A DNA stretch of 64,000 bases from Colwellia sp. MB3u-45 (GTDB lineage: Bacteria > Pseudomonadota > Gammaproteobacteria > Enterobacterales > Alteromonadaceae), in the NCBI RefSeq assembly GCF_014077005.1, contig NZ_JACGVC010000047.1, positions 124,001 to 188,000 on the forward strand, read 5' to 3'. The notes below the pieces were generated by a model, which did no database searches, was not told the DNA's origin, and saw nothing but the letters and a program-made list of their open reading frames with translations. Of this stretch, positions 18,316-28,198 are shown in pieces. The stretch's first letter is position 1, and each line of letters starts with the position of its first letter. Both the position numbers and the translations under genes were made by a program.

Positions 18316-19317
18316 CTATAGCTGCATCTTAAATAAAGCTATTTTTTTTACTTTTTGAATCAAGTTGATAGTAAACTTCAGATTCCATTCAAAAGGAATT
18401 GCATATAGCCAATAAACCAATATTTTTTGTATTTTACTATAACCGAATAATTCTAGAGACTTAGATTCTTTTAATAATTCTAATACCTTATAAAACGCTT
18501 TGTTATAATTATCATCTTGATAATATGGGGTTAAAAAAATCAGATGGCAAACATGTGTGGCTCTATATCTTATAATTTTATCTCTGTAAAACGATGTTCT
18601 ACTAGAATCTGAAAAGTATTCTAATAGAATATCTATAGCATCGAATATTTGATGCACTTTTAAACTAAGCTTCGTATGAGTAATGCTGCTATTACATTCG
18701 ACATAATGAACAAACGCTTTATCTAATTTTCCAACTCTTGTTGACTTGGTAATAATACGAGGCAGGGTCGCTAAGTCTTCACCAAAATCCAGCTCGCAAG
18801 GAAAAAAAACTTCTTCGAATAAAGAACGCCTAAATAGCTTGTTCCAAACGGCAACAATACCATCACCTGAAAAAACACCTAATAAATATTTATTTTGTGA
18901 AAAAACATCACTGTAGCCTTCCAAATCAGAACAATACTCAATTGGCTTATTCAACCGCTCTCGATAATAATCACTCACAACTATATCTAAATTATAGTTT
19001 GAAGCATGCAGATACAATAATTCGCAAGTACTTTTATCTATCCAATCATCAGCATCTAAAAACAATAAATATTCACCATAAGCATTTTCAACTAAGCAAT
19101 TACGAGATGAAGAAACACCTTTATTTATATTGTGTATTACTTTGACTTGATGATTAGCTTTTGCTATTACATCTAAAATGAACCTAGTTTCATCACTAGA
19201 ACCATCATTTACTACAACAATTTCAATATCTTTTAATGTTTGATTTAAAACACTTGTTAAACATGATTCGATTGTTTTTTCTGCATTATATACAGGGATT
19301 AAAACACTTACTTTCAT
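18316..19317 (-). CDS. Glycosyltransferase family 2
   Basis: A 333-residue GT-A glycosyltransferase. MKVSVLIPVYNAEKTIESCL opens the nucleotide-binding fold, followed by IEVVVNDGSSD-type EIVVVNDGSSDET, and the metal-binding DxD in FLDADDW near residue 93. The C-terminal part lacks obvious transmembrane helices, so it is a soluble or peripheral enzyme. It lies 5 bp downstream of the GT11 gene, so the two are almost certainly co-translated. Specificity is not predictable from sequence. Confidence 0.9.
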   Translation of the reverse strand: MKVSVLIPVYNAEKTIESCLTSVLNQTLKDIEIVVVNDGSSDETRFILDVIAKANHQVKVIHNINKGVSSSRNCLVENAYGEYLLFLDADDWIDKSTCELLYLHASNYNLDIVVSDYYRERLNKPIEYCSDLEGYSDVFSQNKYLLGVFSGDGIVAVWNKLFRRSLFEEVFFPCELDFGEDLATLPRIITKSTRVGKLDKAFVHYVECNSSITHTKLSLKVHQIFDAIDILLEYFSDSSRTSFYRDKIIRYRATHVCHLIFLTPYYQDDNYNKAFYKVLELLKESKSLELFGYSKIQKILVYWLYAIPFEWNLKFTINLIQKVKKIALFKMQL

Positions 19318-19322
19318 AGTTA

Positions 19323-20195
19323 TTACCCAATAGAAACTTTAAGCCAATCGTCAGGTATTAAGTCATTACACACTTTGCTTTTCATCCATTGTTCTGGAGT
19401 AATAACAACCTTATTAGAGTTATTATTCAACCAAGCCCCCCACCAACTGAATGAACTATTAGCAATAATATTATGCTTGCATAAACTCATAAGCTGAAGA
19501 TCACGGAATGATTTTTCATTCTCATTCCAATCTACATAAACGGCGTTAGTTAGCTTTAAGTTTTCTTTACACCATTCAATATCATTTGAAAAAATAACGT
19601 AAAATGGACTTATAATGTTATTTTCTATTTTTTCAATAGCACTGCGGTAGTATTTAATCCCACATATGCCACCAAATTCAGGATGATTGATATAATCCCC
19701 CCTCCTTATATGAATGGATACTGAATTTAGGTTCTCCATTGTATTTATTAATAATAAGTTCTTCTTTTCTGTAATAGGAGGGAAAATCAATTTACTTTTT
19801 ATTTCTGATTCTAAATGTTCAAAATATTTATAGCTTTGCCAATAACCTCGATAATACGTTGCCTCATGCACATTACCCAATAACCGAGGAATAAATTTAT
19901 ACTCTTCATTTTTTTGCTCAATCAATTCGTGATTATTACTTAGCCCTAATTTACGTTGTATTTTTCTAAATAGCCCTGCATCACCAGACGAAATATAATT
20001 TTTTTCTTGCAGAGTGCAATAATTTTCATTAATAGAGAATACTTTTTCTAACTCATACCCATTATGTAACTCATAGCTATCAAAACGTAAAATATCTAGT
20101 TTAATGACTTCGTTAAATTTAGTTTTTAAAGAATAATAAAAAGCATACTGAAATAACTGATTTCCTACTCCACCTATTATATTAACTATTTTCAT
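19323..20195 (-). CDS. GT11 glycosyltransferase (alpha-1,2-fucosyl/colitosyltransferase)
   Basis: A 290-residue member of the alpha-1,2-fucosyltransferase family GT11. It starts with the donor-site motif IIGGVGNQLFQYAFYYSLK, and carries the diagnostic SIHIRRGDYI near residue 158 and the C-terminal SSFSWWGAWLN stretch. GT11 enzymes transfer L-fucose, and some (E. coli O55 WbgN) transfer colitose from GDP-colitose. Because colD is two genes away and no pathway-ending fucose-only signature is seen, colitose is a real candidate donor. It overlaps wzx by 14 bp; GAGAG lies upstream of the ATG. Confidence 0.9.
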   Translation of the reverse strand: MKIVNIIGGVGNQLFQYAFYYSLKTKFNEVIKLDILRFDSYELHNGYELEKVFSINENYCTLQEKNYISSGDAGLFRKIQRKLGLSNNHELIEQKNEEYKFIPRLLGNVHEATYYRGYWQSYKYFEHLESEIKSKLIFPPITEKKNLLLINTMENLNSVSIHIRRGDYINHPEFGGICGIKYYRSAIEKIENNIISPFYVIFSNDIEWCKENLKLTNAVYVDWNENEKSFRDLQLMSLCKHNIIANSSFSWWGAWLNNNSNKVVITPEQWMKSKVCNDLIPDDWLKVSIG

Positions 20196-21516
20196 TTGAT
20201 ACTCTCTTATTTAATTCTATATGTGCTTGAATAGGCATAATTACAGATAATAAAGCCAAACTCGCACAAGTTGCTAAAATAACACCACTTGAACCCATCC
20301 CCAGGTTATTAACACAATAAATTGATAAGGGTATATTGATAACAGCTCCAAATATTGATAAATATAACTGCCATTTTAACTTACCAATTGCATTTAAAAA
20401 GCTCATATATAGATCACCGTATATTCGAATTAAAACAAACACACCGAAAAAAAAGAATAAATATGGAGGGTATTCTAAAGAACGAGCTAGCCAAAATTGA
20501 GTAACCCACTCTCCTAAAATGATGGCTAAAATAATAATAAAAGTCACGATAATAAAAAGATAGTTAAGGTTTTTGATGGTTTTTTTAATCCAAACAATAT
20601 CATTTTTAATAAATGCATCTGTATAAAGAGGTGTTAAAGGGGCTGACACTAAATACCACATGACGATAAAAGCTTGAAATAACTGCGCTACGATGCTGTA
20701 TGAGGTTACTGCTTCAGGACCCAATAAGTTTGTAATTATTAAGTTATCTGTTGAAAAGATAATAATCACACACAGTTGTATTATAAAAAACTCAATTCCA
20801 AGGCCCGCGATAGCCTTAACGTTATTAACTTTAAAATTTTTAACATGAGGTCTTAGTTCTTTTCTACTATAAAAAAATATAAATGTAAAAATAATTCCAA
20901 CAAGTAAATTGGAAAATCCATAAATAAAAGCCACTAGCAACAACGAAGAGTTACCATAAGAGTCAGCTAAGATGATTAAGGATATTACTATACTTTGATA
21001 TAATACGTTAGTTAATCCAATTAAAGCAGACTGATGGACGGCAAACAGTAGTTGTTTATACAAACCAATAACAAAGTTACTTAATGTAAAAAAAAAGACT
21101 ACTAAAATGACTTTTTGTAGATAACTTTCTTCTAAAAAAACAATATTTAAAGTGTGGGTCAAATTAACGGTATAAATACCAAATCCACCTATTATTAAAA
21201 GAAAAATAGTTGCACCAATAATGAGGATGTATGCTGCAGATATATATTCTTTTGCAAGTATCAGATTATTATTCGACATAGCCTCAGTTAAACGAATCTT
21301 CAAGCCATTACCAACACCCACATCGAAAGTATATACCCAAGACATAACTGAAAATATTGTAATCCAAACACCATAATGTTTCTCTCCTAAATAGTTGAGC
21401 ACTATCGGGATTGATATGTAACTTAGAAGCATGCCCAATATTTTAAATAGCAGCCCCCAAGATATATTTTTCTTAAGGACTAAATTTCTATTTATATTGA
21501 TATTCACGTTATACAA
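20182..21516 (-). CDS. wzx: O-antigen/polysaccharide flippase (Wzx-like, MATE/MVF-type)
   Basis: A 444-residue membrane protein with about twelve hydrophobic helices from residue 15 to the C-terminus, including YGVWITIFSVMSWVYTFDVG and NLLGPEAVTSYSIVAQLF, typical of Wzx/RfbX polysaccharide flippases. It would move the undecaprenyl-linked repeat unit to the periplasm for Wzy. The ORF begins at a TTG (21516) overlapping colD; a GTG at 21507 is an alternative start; neither has a strong ribosome site, suggesting coupling to colD. Placement in a Wzx/Wzy cluster supports the call. Confidence 0.88.
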   Translation of the reverse strand: MYNVNININRNLVLKKNISWGLLFKILGMLLSYISIPIVLNYLGEKHYGVWITIFSVMSWVYTFDVGVGNGLKIRLTEAMSNNNLILAKEYISAAYILIIGATIFLLIIGGFGIYTVNLTHTLNIVFLEESYLQKVILVVFFFTLSNFVIGLYKQLLFAVHQSALIGLTNVLYQSIVISLIILADSYGNSSLLLVAFIYGFSNLLVGIIFTFIFFYSRKELRPHVKNFKVNNVKAIAGLGIEFFIIQLCVIIIFSTDNLIITNLLGPEAVTSYSIVAQLFQAFIVMWYLVSAPLTPLYTDAFIKNDIVWIKKTIKNLNYLFIIVTFIIILAIILGEWVTQFWLARSLEYPPYLFFFFGVFVLIRIYGDLYMSFLNAIGKLKWQLYLSIFGAVINIPLSIYCVNNLGMGSSGVILATCASLALLSVIMPIQAHIELNKRVSNENS

Positions 21517-22684
21517 TTAATAATTTGGAGAGTGCAATTATTTCTTTTTCAATATCATTCTGATGATTACCTACAAATAAACCATGTTTATCAAGGTATT
21601 CTGCGGCCTCTAAAGTTCCTGAGACTTCGTAGTCGAAGTATTCAAGAACCTCTGTATTTTTAAGGAAGTTACCTGTCACAATTGGGCGACATTCAATGCC
21701 ATTTTTAGTTAATAACTTAACAAGTTCAGCTCTATTATATGGTGCATTTTCTTTTATAATTAATGAGAAGCCGAACCAACTACTATTGCCGGTTTCTTGT
21801 TGAATATTTAAGAAAGAGTGGTTTGAAAACAAACTTTGAAATAACTTTGCATTTTGGCGGCGTGTTTCGATAAAACTTGGCAGTTTCTTAAGTTGTTCAA
21901 TACCTATTGCACCACTCATTTCTAAAGGACGGACATTATAGCCTGGTAGCATAAATTTAAATGATTCCTCAAATGCATCATCACTTTTTTCACCGCTAAC
22001 TTTATTAAATTTAGGTAAATTACGTGTCCAGCCATGAGCTCGTATGCAAAGTAGAATATGGTAAAGCTCTTCATCATCAGTAACAACACACCCCCCCTCC
22101 ATTGTTGCAATATGGTGAGAAAAGAATGAGCTATACGTTCCCATTTTACCGAATGTACCTGCTTGCTTGCCATCGATGGTTGCCCCCATAGATTCGCAGT
22201 TATCTTCTAAAATAAAAATATTGCGTTCTGCAATAATTTCATTCATACGAATGTAATCGTTCGGGTTGCCAAGCAAATTAACCGATAAAATCGCTCTAGT
22301 CTTATCAGTGATTGCTGCTTCTAGTTTATCTAAGTCCATATTTAATGTTTGTCGATCAATATCTACAAACTTTACTTTTAAACCATACTGCTGAAGCGGA
22401 AAATAAGTAGTCGACCATGAAACAGCAGGAACAATTACTTCATCCCCACGTTTTAGTTTCAACGACTCGTTTTTAGTAAAAAATAACGCCGCAATCATTA
22501 ATAAATTTGCTGTTGAGCCAGAGTTAACCATTAGCGCATATTTAGAGCCAAAAAATTCTGCAAAATCTTTTTCATACTGCGCAACTTCTTTTCCCATAGT
22601 AAACATATCTGAGTCTATAACTCTTTGAATCGCCGAGTACTCATTTTCGTCCCATGTGCTGCTTGCTAGTGCATAATTAGTCAT
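21509..22684 (-). CDS. colD: GDP-4-keto-6-deoxy-D-mannose 3-dehydratase
   Basis: PLP- and glutamate-dependent enzyme of the DegT/DnrJ/EryC1 fold that removes the 3-hydroxyl of GDP-4-keto-6-deoxymannose on the way to GDP-colitose. The key evidence is the PLP-lysine position: the motif reads SFFSHHIATMEGG (His codons at 22112-22117), with His where aminotransferases such as perosamine synthase have Lys. VNSGSTANLLMIAALF, SVNLLGNPN and ILEDNCESMGA also match ColD. The ATG at 22682-22684 (MTNYALASSTW) aligns with known ColD starts; the GTG at 22696 is less likely. It overlaps colC by 8 bp. Confidence 0.9.
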   Translation of the reverse strand: MTNYALASSTWDENEYSAIQRVIDSDMFTMGKEVAQYEKDFAEFFGSKYALMVNSGSTANLLMIAALFFTKNESLKLKRGDEVIVPAVSWSTTYFPLQQYGLKVKFVDIDRQTLNMDLDKLEAAITDKTRAILSVNLLGNPNDYIRMNEIIAERNIFILEDNCESMGATIDGKQAGTFGKMGTYSSFFSHHIATMEGGCVVTDDEELYHILLCIRAHGWTRNLPKFNKVSGEKSDDAFEESFKFMLPGYNVRPLEMSGAIGIEQLKKLPSFIETRRQNAKLFQSLFSNHSFLNIQQETGNSSWFGFSLIIKENAPYNRAELVKLLTKNGIECRPIVTGNFLKNTEVLEYFDYEVSGTLEAAEYLDKHGLFVGNHQNDIEKEIIALSKLLIV

Positions 22685-23603
22685 TACAATACTCACTTAA
22701 ATAAAATTTATATGTTTTTTGGATACCAGTTTCTAACTCGGTTTTATAACTCCAGCCAAATTCTTTTAGTTTTTTATCATCTATTAGCTTTTGTTTCATA
22801 CCTACAGGTTTGGTTAAATCGTGTTTAAATTTTCCTTTATAGCCAACCACATTTGAAACGGTTTGATAATACTCATTTATAGTAAAATCAGTACCTAGGC
22901 CAACATTTAAATTTTGAGGCATTTTTTCAAAGTTATTTATTGAATAGAAAATAAAGTCGGCAAGATCTTCGGCATACATAAACTCACGTCGGGCCTCGCC
23001 ATCACCCCAAATATCTATTTCTTTTAGATTATTTTTCTTCGCTTCATCGATTTTTCTGATAACTGCAGGGATCATATGAGAATGATTAGGATCAAATTTA
23101 TCAAAACGACCATACAAGTTACACGGAATAATCGTTTTATATAGTAAATCAGAATTTTCTTTACAAATGTACTCGCATAATCGTGTACTAGTCACTTTTG
23201 CTAGCGCATAACCTTCATTTGTTGGCTCTAATTCACCTTTTAAAATTAAATCTTCTGCCAATGGATTCAACGCATCACGAGGATACATGCAAGAGCTACT
23301 TAAATTTAAAAATTTAGTTATGCCACTAGCATTAGCCGCAGTCAGAATATTAAGTCCCATCTGCATATTATCAACCAAAAATTTAACGGGTTGCGCCATA
23401 TTAGCCTGAATACCGCCGACGATACCTGCGGCATGAATTATCATATCGGGTTTGTATGTATTTATGTACTGCCTAACTGAATTTGCATCAAGGAGATTTA
23501 GTTCTGTGCTACTTGGTGATAAAAAATCATGATCATGCAGCTTTGCAATTTCAAGAATATTTCTGCCAACCATTCCATTAGCACCAGTTAATAAAATTTT
23601 CAT
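22677..23603 (-). CDS. colC: GDP-colitose synthase / GDP-fucose synthase family epimerase-reductase
   Basis: A 308-residue SDR enzyme: MKILLTGANGMVGRNILE (NADP motif), LNLSSSCMYPRDALNPL, NEGYALAKVTSTRLCEY (Tyr and Lys of the active site) and NLYGRFDKFDPNHSHMIPA, all features of the bifunctional GDP-fucose synthase family. Directly followed by and overlapping colD, and preceded by gmd, it most likely performs the C5-epimerisation and C4-reduction that finish GDP-L-colitose. GDP-fucose synthesis (fcl) is the alternative and both activities are possible; sequence alone does not separate them. Spacing to gmd is 11 bp. Confidence 0.82.
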   Translation of the reverse strand: MKILLTGANGMVGRNILEIAKLHDHDFLSPSSTELNLLDANSVRQYINTYKPDMIIHAAGIVGGIQANMAQPVKFLVDNMQMGLNILTAANASGITKFLNLSSSCMYPRDALNPLAEDLILKGELEPTNEGYALAKVTSTRLCEYICKENSDLLYKTIIPCNLYGRFDKFDPNHSHMIPAVIRKIDEAKKNNLKEIDIWGDGEARREFMYAEDLADFIFYSINNFEKMPQNLNVGLGTDFTINEYYQTVSNVVGYKGKFKHDLTKPVGMKQKLIDDKKLKEFGWSYKTELETGIQKTYKFYLSEYCND

Positions 23604-23614
23604 AAAATTTAAGC

Positions 23615-24739
23615 CTATTCAACAGCAACAGAAGTAATGTAGCCATGGTTTTTTAAAATAGCATGCTGCTTAGCTTTATCTAAATCACTAGATACCATTT
23701 CAGCACACATTTCTTCTACCGTTATTTGTGGTACCCAACCAAGTTTGGCCTTAGCTTTTGATGGATCTCCAAGTAGTGTTTCAACTTCAGCAGGACGGAA
23801 GTAACGTGGGTCAACTTTAACTATTACATCGCCTACTTTGAGCGCAGGAGCGTTATTACCGGTAATAGCTTTAACGGTAGCTACTTCGTCTATACCTTTA
23901 CCACTGAATTCTAGTTCTATACCCGCTTCTTTAGCTGATAAATTCACAAACTCACGCACACTGATTTGTTTACCTGTAGCAATAACAAAATCATCTGCAA
24001 CATCTTGTTGCAACATCATCCACTGCATACGAACGTAATCTTTTGCATGACCCCAATCTCTTAACGCATCGATATTACCAAGGTATAAACAACTCTCTAA
24101 CCCTTGTGAAATATTAGCAATGGCACGGGTAATTTTGCGTGTTACAAACGTTTCACCACGGCGAGGCGATTCGTGATTAAACAAAATACCATTACACGCA
24201 TACATACCGTAAGATTCACGGTAATTCACTACAATCCAATACGCATACATTTTAGCAACAGCATAAGGTGAGCGAGGATGAAACGGCGTTGTTTCCTTTT
24301 GTGGTGTTTCTTGAACTTCGCCATAAAGCTCGGAAGTTGACGCTTGATAAAACTTAGTTTTTTTCTCTAAACCTAAAAAGCGGATAGCTTCTAAAAGGCG
24401 AAGTGTACCCATAGCATCAACATCTGCCGTATACTCAGGGCATTCAAACGAAACCGCAACATGAGACTGCGCACCTAAGTTATATACTTCATCTGGCTGC
24501 ACATCATTTATAATACGCGTTAAATTAGAAGAATCTGTTAAATCACCATAGTGAAGAAAAAACTTTTGATTTTTTTCATGATTATCTTGATAAATATGAT
24601 CAACACGCTCAGTATTAAGTGAAGATGCACGGCGCTTAATACCGTGTACCTCATAACCTTTTTCTAATAAAAGCTCTGCGAGGTAACTGCCATCTTGGCC
24701 TGTTACACCGGTAATTAATGCTACTTTTGATTGTGTCAT
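23615..24739 (-). CDS. gmd: GDP-mannose 4,6-dehydratase
   Basis: Converts GDP-mannose to GDP-4-keto-6-deoxy-D-mannose, substrate of ColD. The 374-residue protein has [20 protein letters not shown] at the N-terminus, [19 protein letters not shown], the STSELYG active-site serine/threonine region and [10 protein letters not shown] with the catalytic Y-x3-K, and the [16 protein letters not shown] signature, matching Gmd of E. coli in order and length. It sits between manB (upstream) and colC (11 bp downstream), a standard GDP-deoxyhexose block. Confidence 0.97.
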   Translation of the reverse strand: MTQSKVALITGVTGQDGSYLAELLLEKGYEVHGIKRRASSLNTERVDHIYQDNHEKNQKFFLHYGDLTDSSNLTRIINDVQPDEVYNLGAQSHVAVSFECPEYTADVDAMGTLRLLEAIRFLGLEKKTKFYQASTSELYGEVQETPQKETTPFHPRSPYAVAKMYAYWIVVNYRESYGMYACNGILFNHESPRRGETFVTRKITRAIANISQGLESCLYLGNIDALRDWGHAKDYVRMQWMMLQQDVADDFVIATGKQISVREFVNLSAKEAGIELEFSGKGIDEVATVKAITGNNAPALKVGDVIVKVDPRYFRPAEVETLLGDPSKAKAKLGWVPQITVEEMCAEMVSSDLDKAKQHAILKNHGYITSVAVE

Positions 24740-24769
24740 ATCTAATTCCTAATTCTGATGTAAAAGATG

Positions 24770-26191
24770 TTATTTTTTTAACAACTCTAATAATTCTTTG
24801 GTTTTTTCTTGCATTAAAGCAACATTCCCTTTCGCTTCAACATTAAGTCTAACTACCGGTTCGGTATTTGACGTTCTTAAATTAAAGCGCCATTCAAAAC
24901 TACCTCTCTTATTTACAGTTTTAAATGATAGACCTATACCGTCGGTATAATCGATATCAACAGCTTGTTCTTTATAATGATTTAAAACTCGCTCTATCGC
25001 TAACTTCGGATTTTCTAGTTTTAAATTTATCTCACCTGAACTCGGAAAAGCTGCAATACAGTTTTTAACCATCGCTGATAATGTTTGTTTTTTGACTGAT
25101 AATAGCTCTGCAACTAACAACCATGGGATCATGCCACTATCACAATAGGCGAAGTCACGAAAGTAATGGTGAGCACTCATTTCTCCACCATAAACAGCAT
25201 CTTCCTTGCGCATCCGTTCTTTAATAAATGCATGCCCTGTTTTTGACATAATAGCTTCGCCATTATTCTGCTTAATAATTTGCTCTGTGTTCCAAATTAA
25301 ACGGGGATCATAAATTATTTTCTGTTGTTTTACATTTTCGTTGGAATCTTTTTTCAAAAACGCTTCTGCTAATAAGCCTACTATATAATACCCTTCGATG
25401 AACTCGCCTGTTTCATCGAATAAAAAACATCGATCAAAGTCACCATCCCACGCTATACCCATATTCGCGCCGTGCTCGCGAACTGCTTTAGCGGTATCTT
25501 CTCTATTTTCTATCAGTAAAGGGTTAGGGATACCATTAGGGAAATTACCATCCGCTTCATGTTGCACTTTAATAAACTCTATAGGAATACTGAATTTACT
25601 AAAGGCTAATTCTAACGCATCAACAACATGACCCGCTGCACCATTGCCTGAATTAACAACTAATTTAAGTGGGGTAATATTTTGTGGTGAAACATATGTT
25701 AGCAAATGCTCAACATAAGAATCTAAATTAGAAATTTGTTGATAATGCCCTCTTGATCTTACTTGCTTAGTTGAGCGGTTATCTTTCCATGGCTGACTTT
25801 CAGCAAGGGCTTTAATTGCATTTAAGCCGGTATCACCACTAATCGGCTTAGAGTCTTCTCTAACCAATTTCATGCCATTATAATTCATCGGGTTATGACT
25901 AGCAGTTACTTCAACACCACCACACATGCCTAAGTTTTTTGTGGCAAAATAGATTTCTTCAGTACCCGTCATACCGATATCAAAAACATTAACACCTTCA
26001 TCAAGCAGTCCATTAGAAAATGCTAATTTTAGTGCTTCTGAGGTTAAACGAATATCGCCACCTACAACAATTTTTTTAGGTTTGAGGTAAAGTGCAAAAG
26101 CTCGACCTATACGATAAGCTACCTCGTCGTTCAGTTCTTCACCTAATTTCCCACGAATATCGTACGCTTTAAAACAAGTTAATTCAGTCAT
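24770..26191 (-). CDS. manB: Phosphomannomutase
   Basis: Converts mannose 6-phosphate to mannose 1-phosphate for GDP-mannose synthesis. The phosphoserine loop [15 protein letters not shown], the metal-binding [12 protein letters not shown] (DGDxDR) and the sugar-recognition [10 protein letters not shown] motif are all present in phosphohexomutase order, with a C-terminal [12 protein letters not shown] phosphate-binding loop. The start is set at the ATG 26189-26191 ([14 protein letters not shown]), 10 bp after the manC stop, because conserved sequence begins there; upstream codons overlapping manC are unlikely to be used. Gives 473 residues. Confidence 0.95.
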   Translation of the reverse strand: MTELTCFKAYDIRGKLGEELNDEVAYRIGRAFALYLKPKKIVVGGDIRLTSEALKLAFSNGLLDEGVNVFDIGMTGTEEIYFATKNLGMCGGVEVTASHNPMNYNGMKLVREDSKPISGDTGLNAIKALAESQPWKDNRSTKQVRSRGHYQQISNLDSYVEHLLTYVSPQNITPLKLVVNSGNGAAGHVVDALELAFSKFSIPIEFIKVQHEADGNFPNGIPNPLLIENREDTAKAVREHGANMGIAWDGDFDRCFLFDETGEFIEGYYIVGLLAEAFLKKDSNENVKQQKIIYDPRLIWNTEQIIKQNNGEAIMSKTGHAFIKERMRKEDAVYGGEMSAHHYFRDFAYCDSGMIPWLLVAELLSVKKQTLSAMVKNCIAAFPSSGEINLKLENPKLAIERVLNHYKEQAVDIDYTDGIGLSFKTVNKRGSFEWRFNLRTSNTEPVVRLNVEAKGNVALMQEKTKELLELLKK

Positions 26192-26201
26192 ATTATATCG
26201 C

Positions 26202-27602
26202 TTACACTCGTCCATAACGGTCATCAAAACGTACAATATCATCTTCGCCAAGATATGAACCTGATTGAACTTCTATTATTTCCAAAGGTAATTGGCCGGG
26301 ATTTTCCAGTGCATGAACCACACCAATAGGTATGTAAGTAGATTCATTCTCTGTTACTAGGAAGGTGTTATCGCCATTTGTTACTTTTGCCGTTCCTGTT
26401 ACCACTATCCAGTGTTCAGCTCTGTGATGGTGCATTTGAATCGATAGCTTTTCACCAGGTTTAACCGTTATCCGTTTAACTTGGTAGCGAGTGCCATTAT
26501 CAATAGAGTCATATTTACCCCAAGGACGATAAACTTCACGATGATTTTTAAACTCGCCTCTACCTTCTGCTTTTAATTGTTCAACAATTTTCTTTACATC
26601 TTGTACTTTATCTTTACTTGCCACAAGTAATGCATCTTTTGTATCGACAATAACTAGGTTATCGATGCCAACCGTTGCAATTAACCTTTCGTTACCCTGA
26701 ATTAAACTGTTAGTTGTTTCATGATTTATGCTGTCACCAAAAACAGTATTACCGTTGGCATCTTTGTTATTTACATCCCATAATGCAGACCAAGAACCAA
26801 TATCACTCCAGCCTGCATCTAATGGTACAACAACTGCATCTGCTGTTTTTTCCATCACGGCATAATCAACTGATTCATCAGGACACTTTTCGAACTCTAC
26901 TTCATCAATTCGTATAAAGTCAGCATCATTTGATGTATTTGCCAATGCTTTTTCACATGCTTGATAAATATCGGGCCTAAATTTCTTTAGCTCATCTAAA
27001 TATCGGCTTGCTTTCATTAAAAACATACCACTATTCCAATAGTGCTCTTTACCATCAAAGTATTGTTCTGCTAAAGCTGCACAGGGCTTTTCAATAAATG
27101 AATCGACACAATAACCAATATTATCAACTACTTGGCCACGTTTAATGTAACCGTAGCCAGTATGAGCCTCTGTCGGCACAATACCAAAAGTTACCAACTT
27201 ATTATTTTCAGCTAGAGGGATCGCATTTTTAACTGCCTCAACAAACGCGGCTTGATTTTGAATTACGTGGTCTGCTGCTAAAACCAGAATTAAATCATCT
27301 TCTGAGTCTATGACAATTTTCGAAGCTAAAGCTATTGCAGGTGCGGTATTTCGACCAACTGGTTCTAAAACAATTGCGCCAGATTTTGCTATAGTCCGCA
27401 ATTGTTCAGCAACGATAAACCGATGTTCTTCATTACATATTACAATAGGTCTTGTAACAGATAAACCTGAAAGCCTTTGTATGGTTTGTTGTAGCATTGT
27501 TTCATCACCATTTAACGCGAGAAACTGCTTAGGATATAAGGAACGACTTAATGGCCATAGCCTTGAGCCGGAGCCTCCGGCCATAATAACAGGTGTGATC
27601 AT
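26202..27602 (-). CDS. manC: Mannose-1-phosphate guanylyltransferase / mannose-6-phosphate isomerase
   Basis: Bifunctional type II PMI/GMP enzyme that makes GDP-mannose and can supply mannose 6-phosphate. The 466-residue protein has the N-terminal nucleotidyltransferase signature [25 protein letters not shown]-type sugar-phosphate site ([12 protein letters not shown]), and a C-terminal cupin isomerase domain with RPWGKYDSI and the metal-binding [10 protein letters not shown]. It is paired with manB downstream (10 bp) and feeds gmd. Confidence 0.97.
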   Translation of the reverse strand: MITPVIMAGGSGSRLWPLSRSLYPKQFLALNGDETMLQQTIQRLSGLSVTRPIVICNEEHRFIVAEQLRTIAKSGAIVLEPVGRNTAPAIALASKIVIDSEDDLILVLAADHVIQNQAAFVEAVKNAIPLAENNKLVTFGIVPTEAHTGYGYIKRGQVVDNIGYCVDSFIEKPCAALAEQYFDGKEHYWNSGMFLMKASRYLDELKKFRPDIYQACEKALANTSNDADFIRIDEVEFEKCPDESVDYAVMEKTADAVVVPLDAGWSDIGSWSALWDVNNKDANGNTVFGDSINHETTNSLIQGNERLIATVGIDNLVIVDTKDALLVASKDKVQDVKKIVEQLKAEGRGEFKNHREVYRPWGKYDSIDNGTRYQVKRITVKPGEKLSIQMHHHRAEHWIVVTGTAKVTNGDNTFLVTENESTYIPIGVVHALENPGQLPLEIIEVQSGSYLGEDDIVRFDDRYGRV

Positions 27603-27633
27603 ATAAAATTTCCGTTTAAAATCATTTTTTTAA

Positions 27634-28113
27634 CTATTTATTATTTAAAAATAAATCAGCATTTCTATTTTCTTGAAAATACCACTTGCTGTGTTTATGG
27701 ATATTTTCATTCTCAAGAAGGTCTTTTTTAGTGAACCACGTATATTTGGAATGCTGCTTAAGCGGTAATGAAGCTAGCTCACCTTTAAACGTTATTTCAT
27801 AAGCAAGCACGATATAATGAGTTGAAAAGTCGTCTTCTGAAAAATTATCCTCATAGAAATGCTGATACAATCCTATAAAATTTGCGTTTGCAGCCCCGAT
27901 CCCTAACTCTTCTCTTAGAAGCCGTTTAAATGCATATTCAAAGGGTTCATCTTTTAACACTCTACCACCAGGAACAAACCAAAAGTTTTGGGCTGGCCGA
28001 TTTGTTCGTTTACCTAGTAATACACTTCCTTGATCGTTTCGAACAACTAAGTCAATCGATATTAAAGGTGTAGATTCAACTATTTTTTTAAAATCTGTTA
28101 GGGATAATTTCAT
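27634..28113 (-). CDS. gmm: GDP-mannose mannosyl hydrolase (Nudix)
   Basis: A Nudix-fold enzyme that splits GDP-mannose to GDP and mannose, thought to balance GDP-sugar pools or cell-wall turnover. The 159-residue protein shows the family-specific LISIDLVVRND and NFWFVPGGRVLKDEPF stretches and a variant Nudix box (GG..L...E.....F.R.LREELG) as in Gmm. The ATG at 28111-28113 (MKLSLTDF) is preferred over an upstream TTG at 28125. It lies just upstream of manC, as gmm often does in GDP-fucose/colitose clusters. Confidence 0.92.
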   Translation of the reverse strand: MKLSLTDFKKIVESTPLISIDLVVRNDQGSVLLGKRTNRPAQNFWFVPGGRVLKDEPFEYAFKRLLREELGIGAANANFIGLYQHFYEDNFSEDDFSTHYIVLAYEITFKGELASLPLKQHSKYTWFTKKDLLENENIHKHSKWYFQENRNADLFLNNK

Positions 28114-28198
28114 AAATTCACACAAAAATTAATTTTTTAAAATAATAAGTGTTAGTGCGTATTTCATTAAACTAATTTTATAATCAGTTTGAATCTGA

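Noticed and set aside
21509-22684. Sugar aminotransferase such as perosamine synthase (DegT family)
   Set aside because: The PLP lysine is replaced by His in SFFSHHIATMEGG, and the surrounding sequence matches ColD dehydratase.
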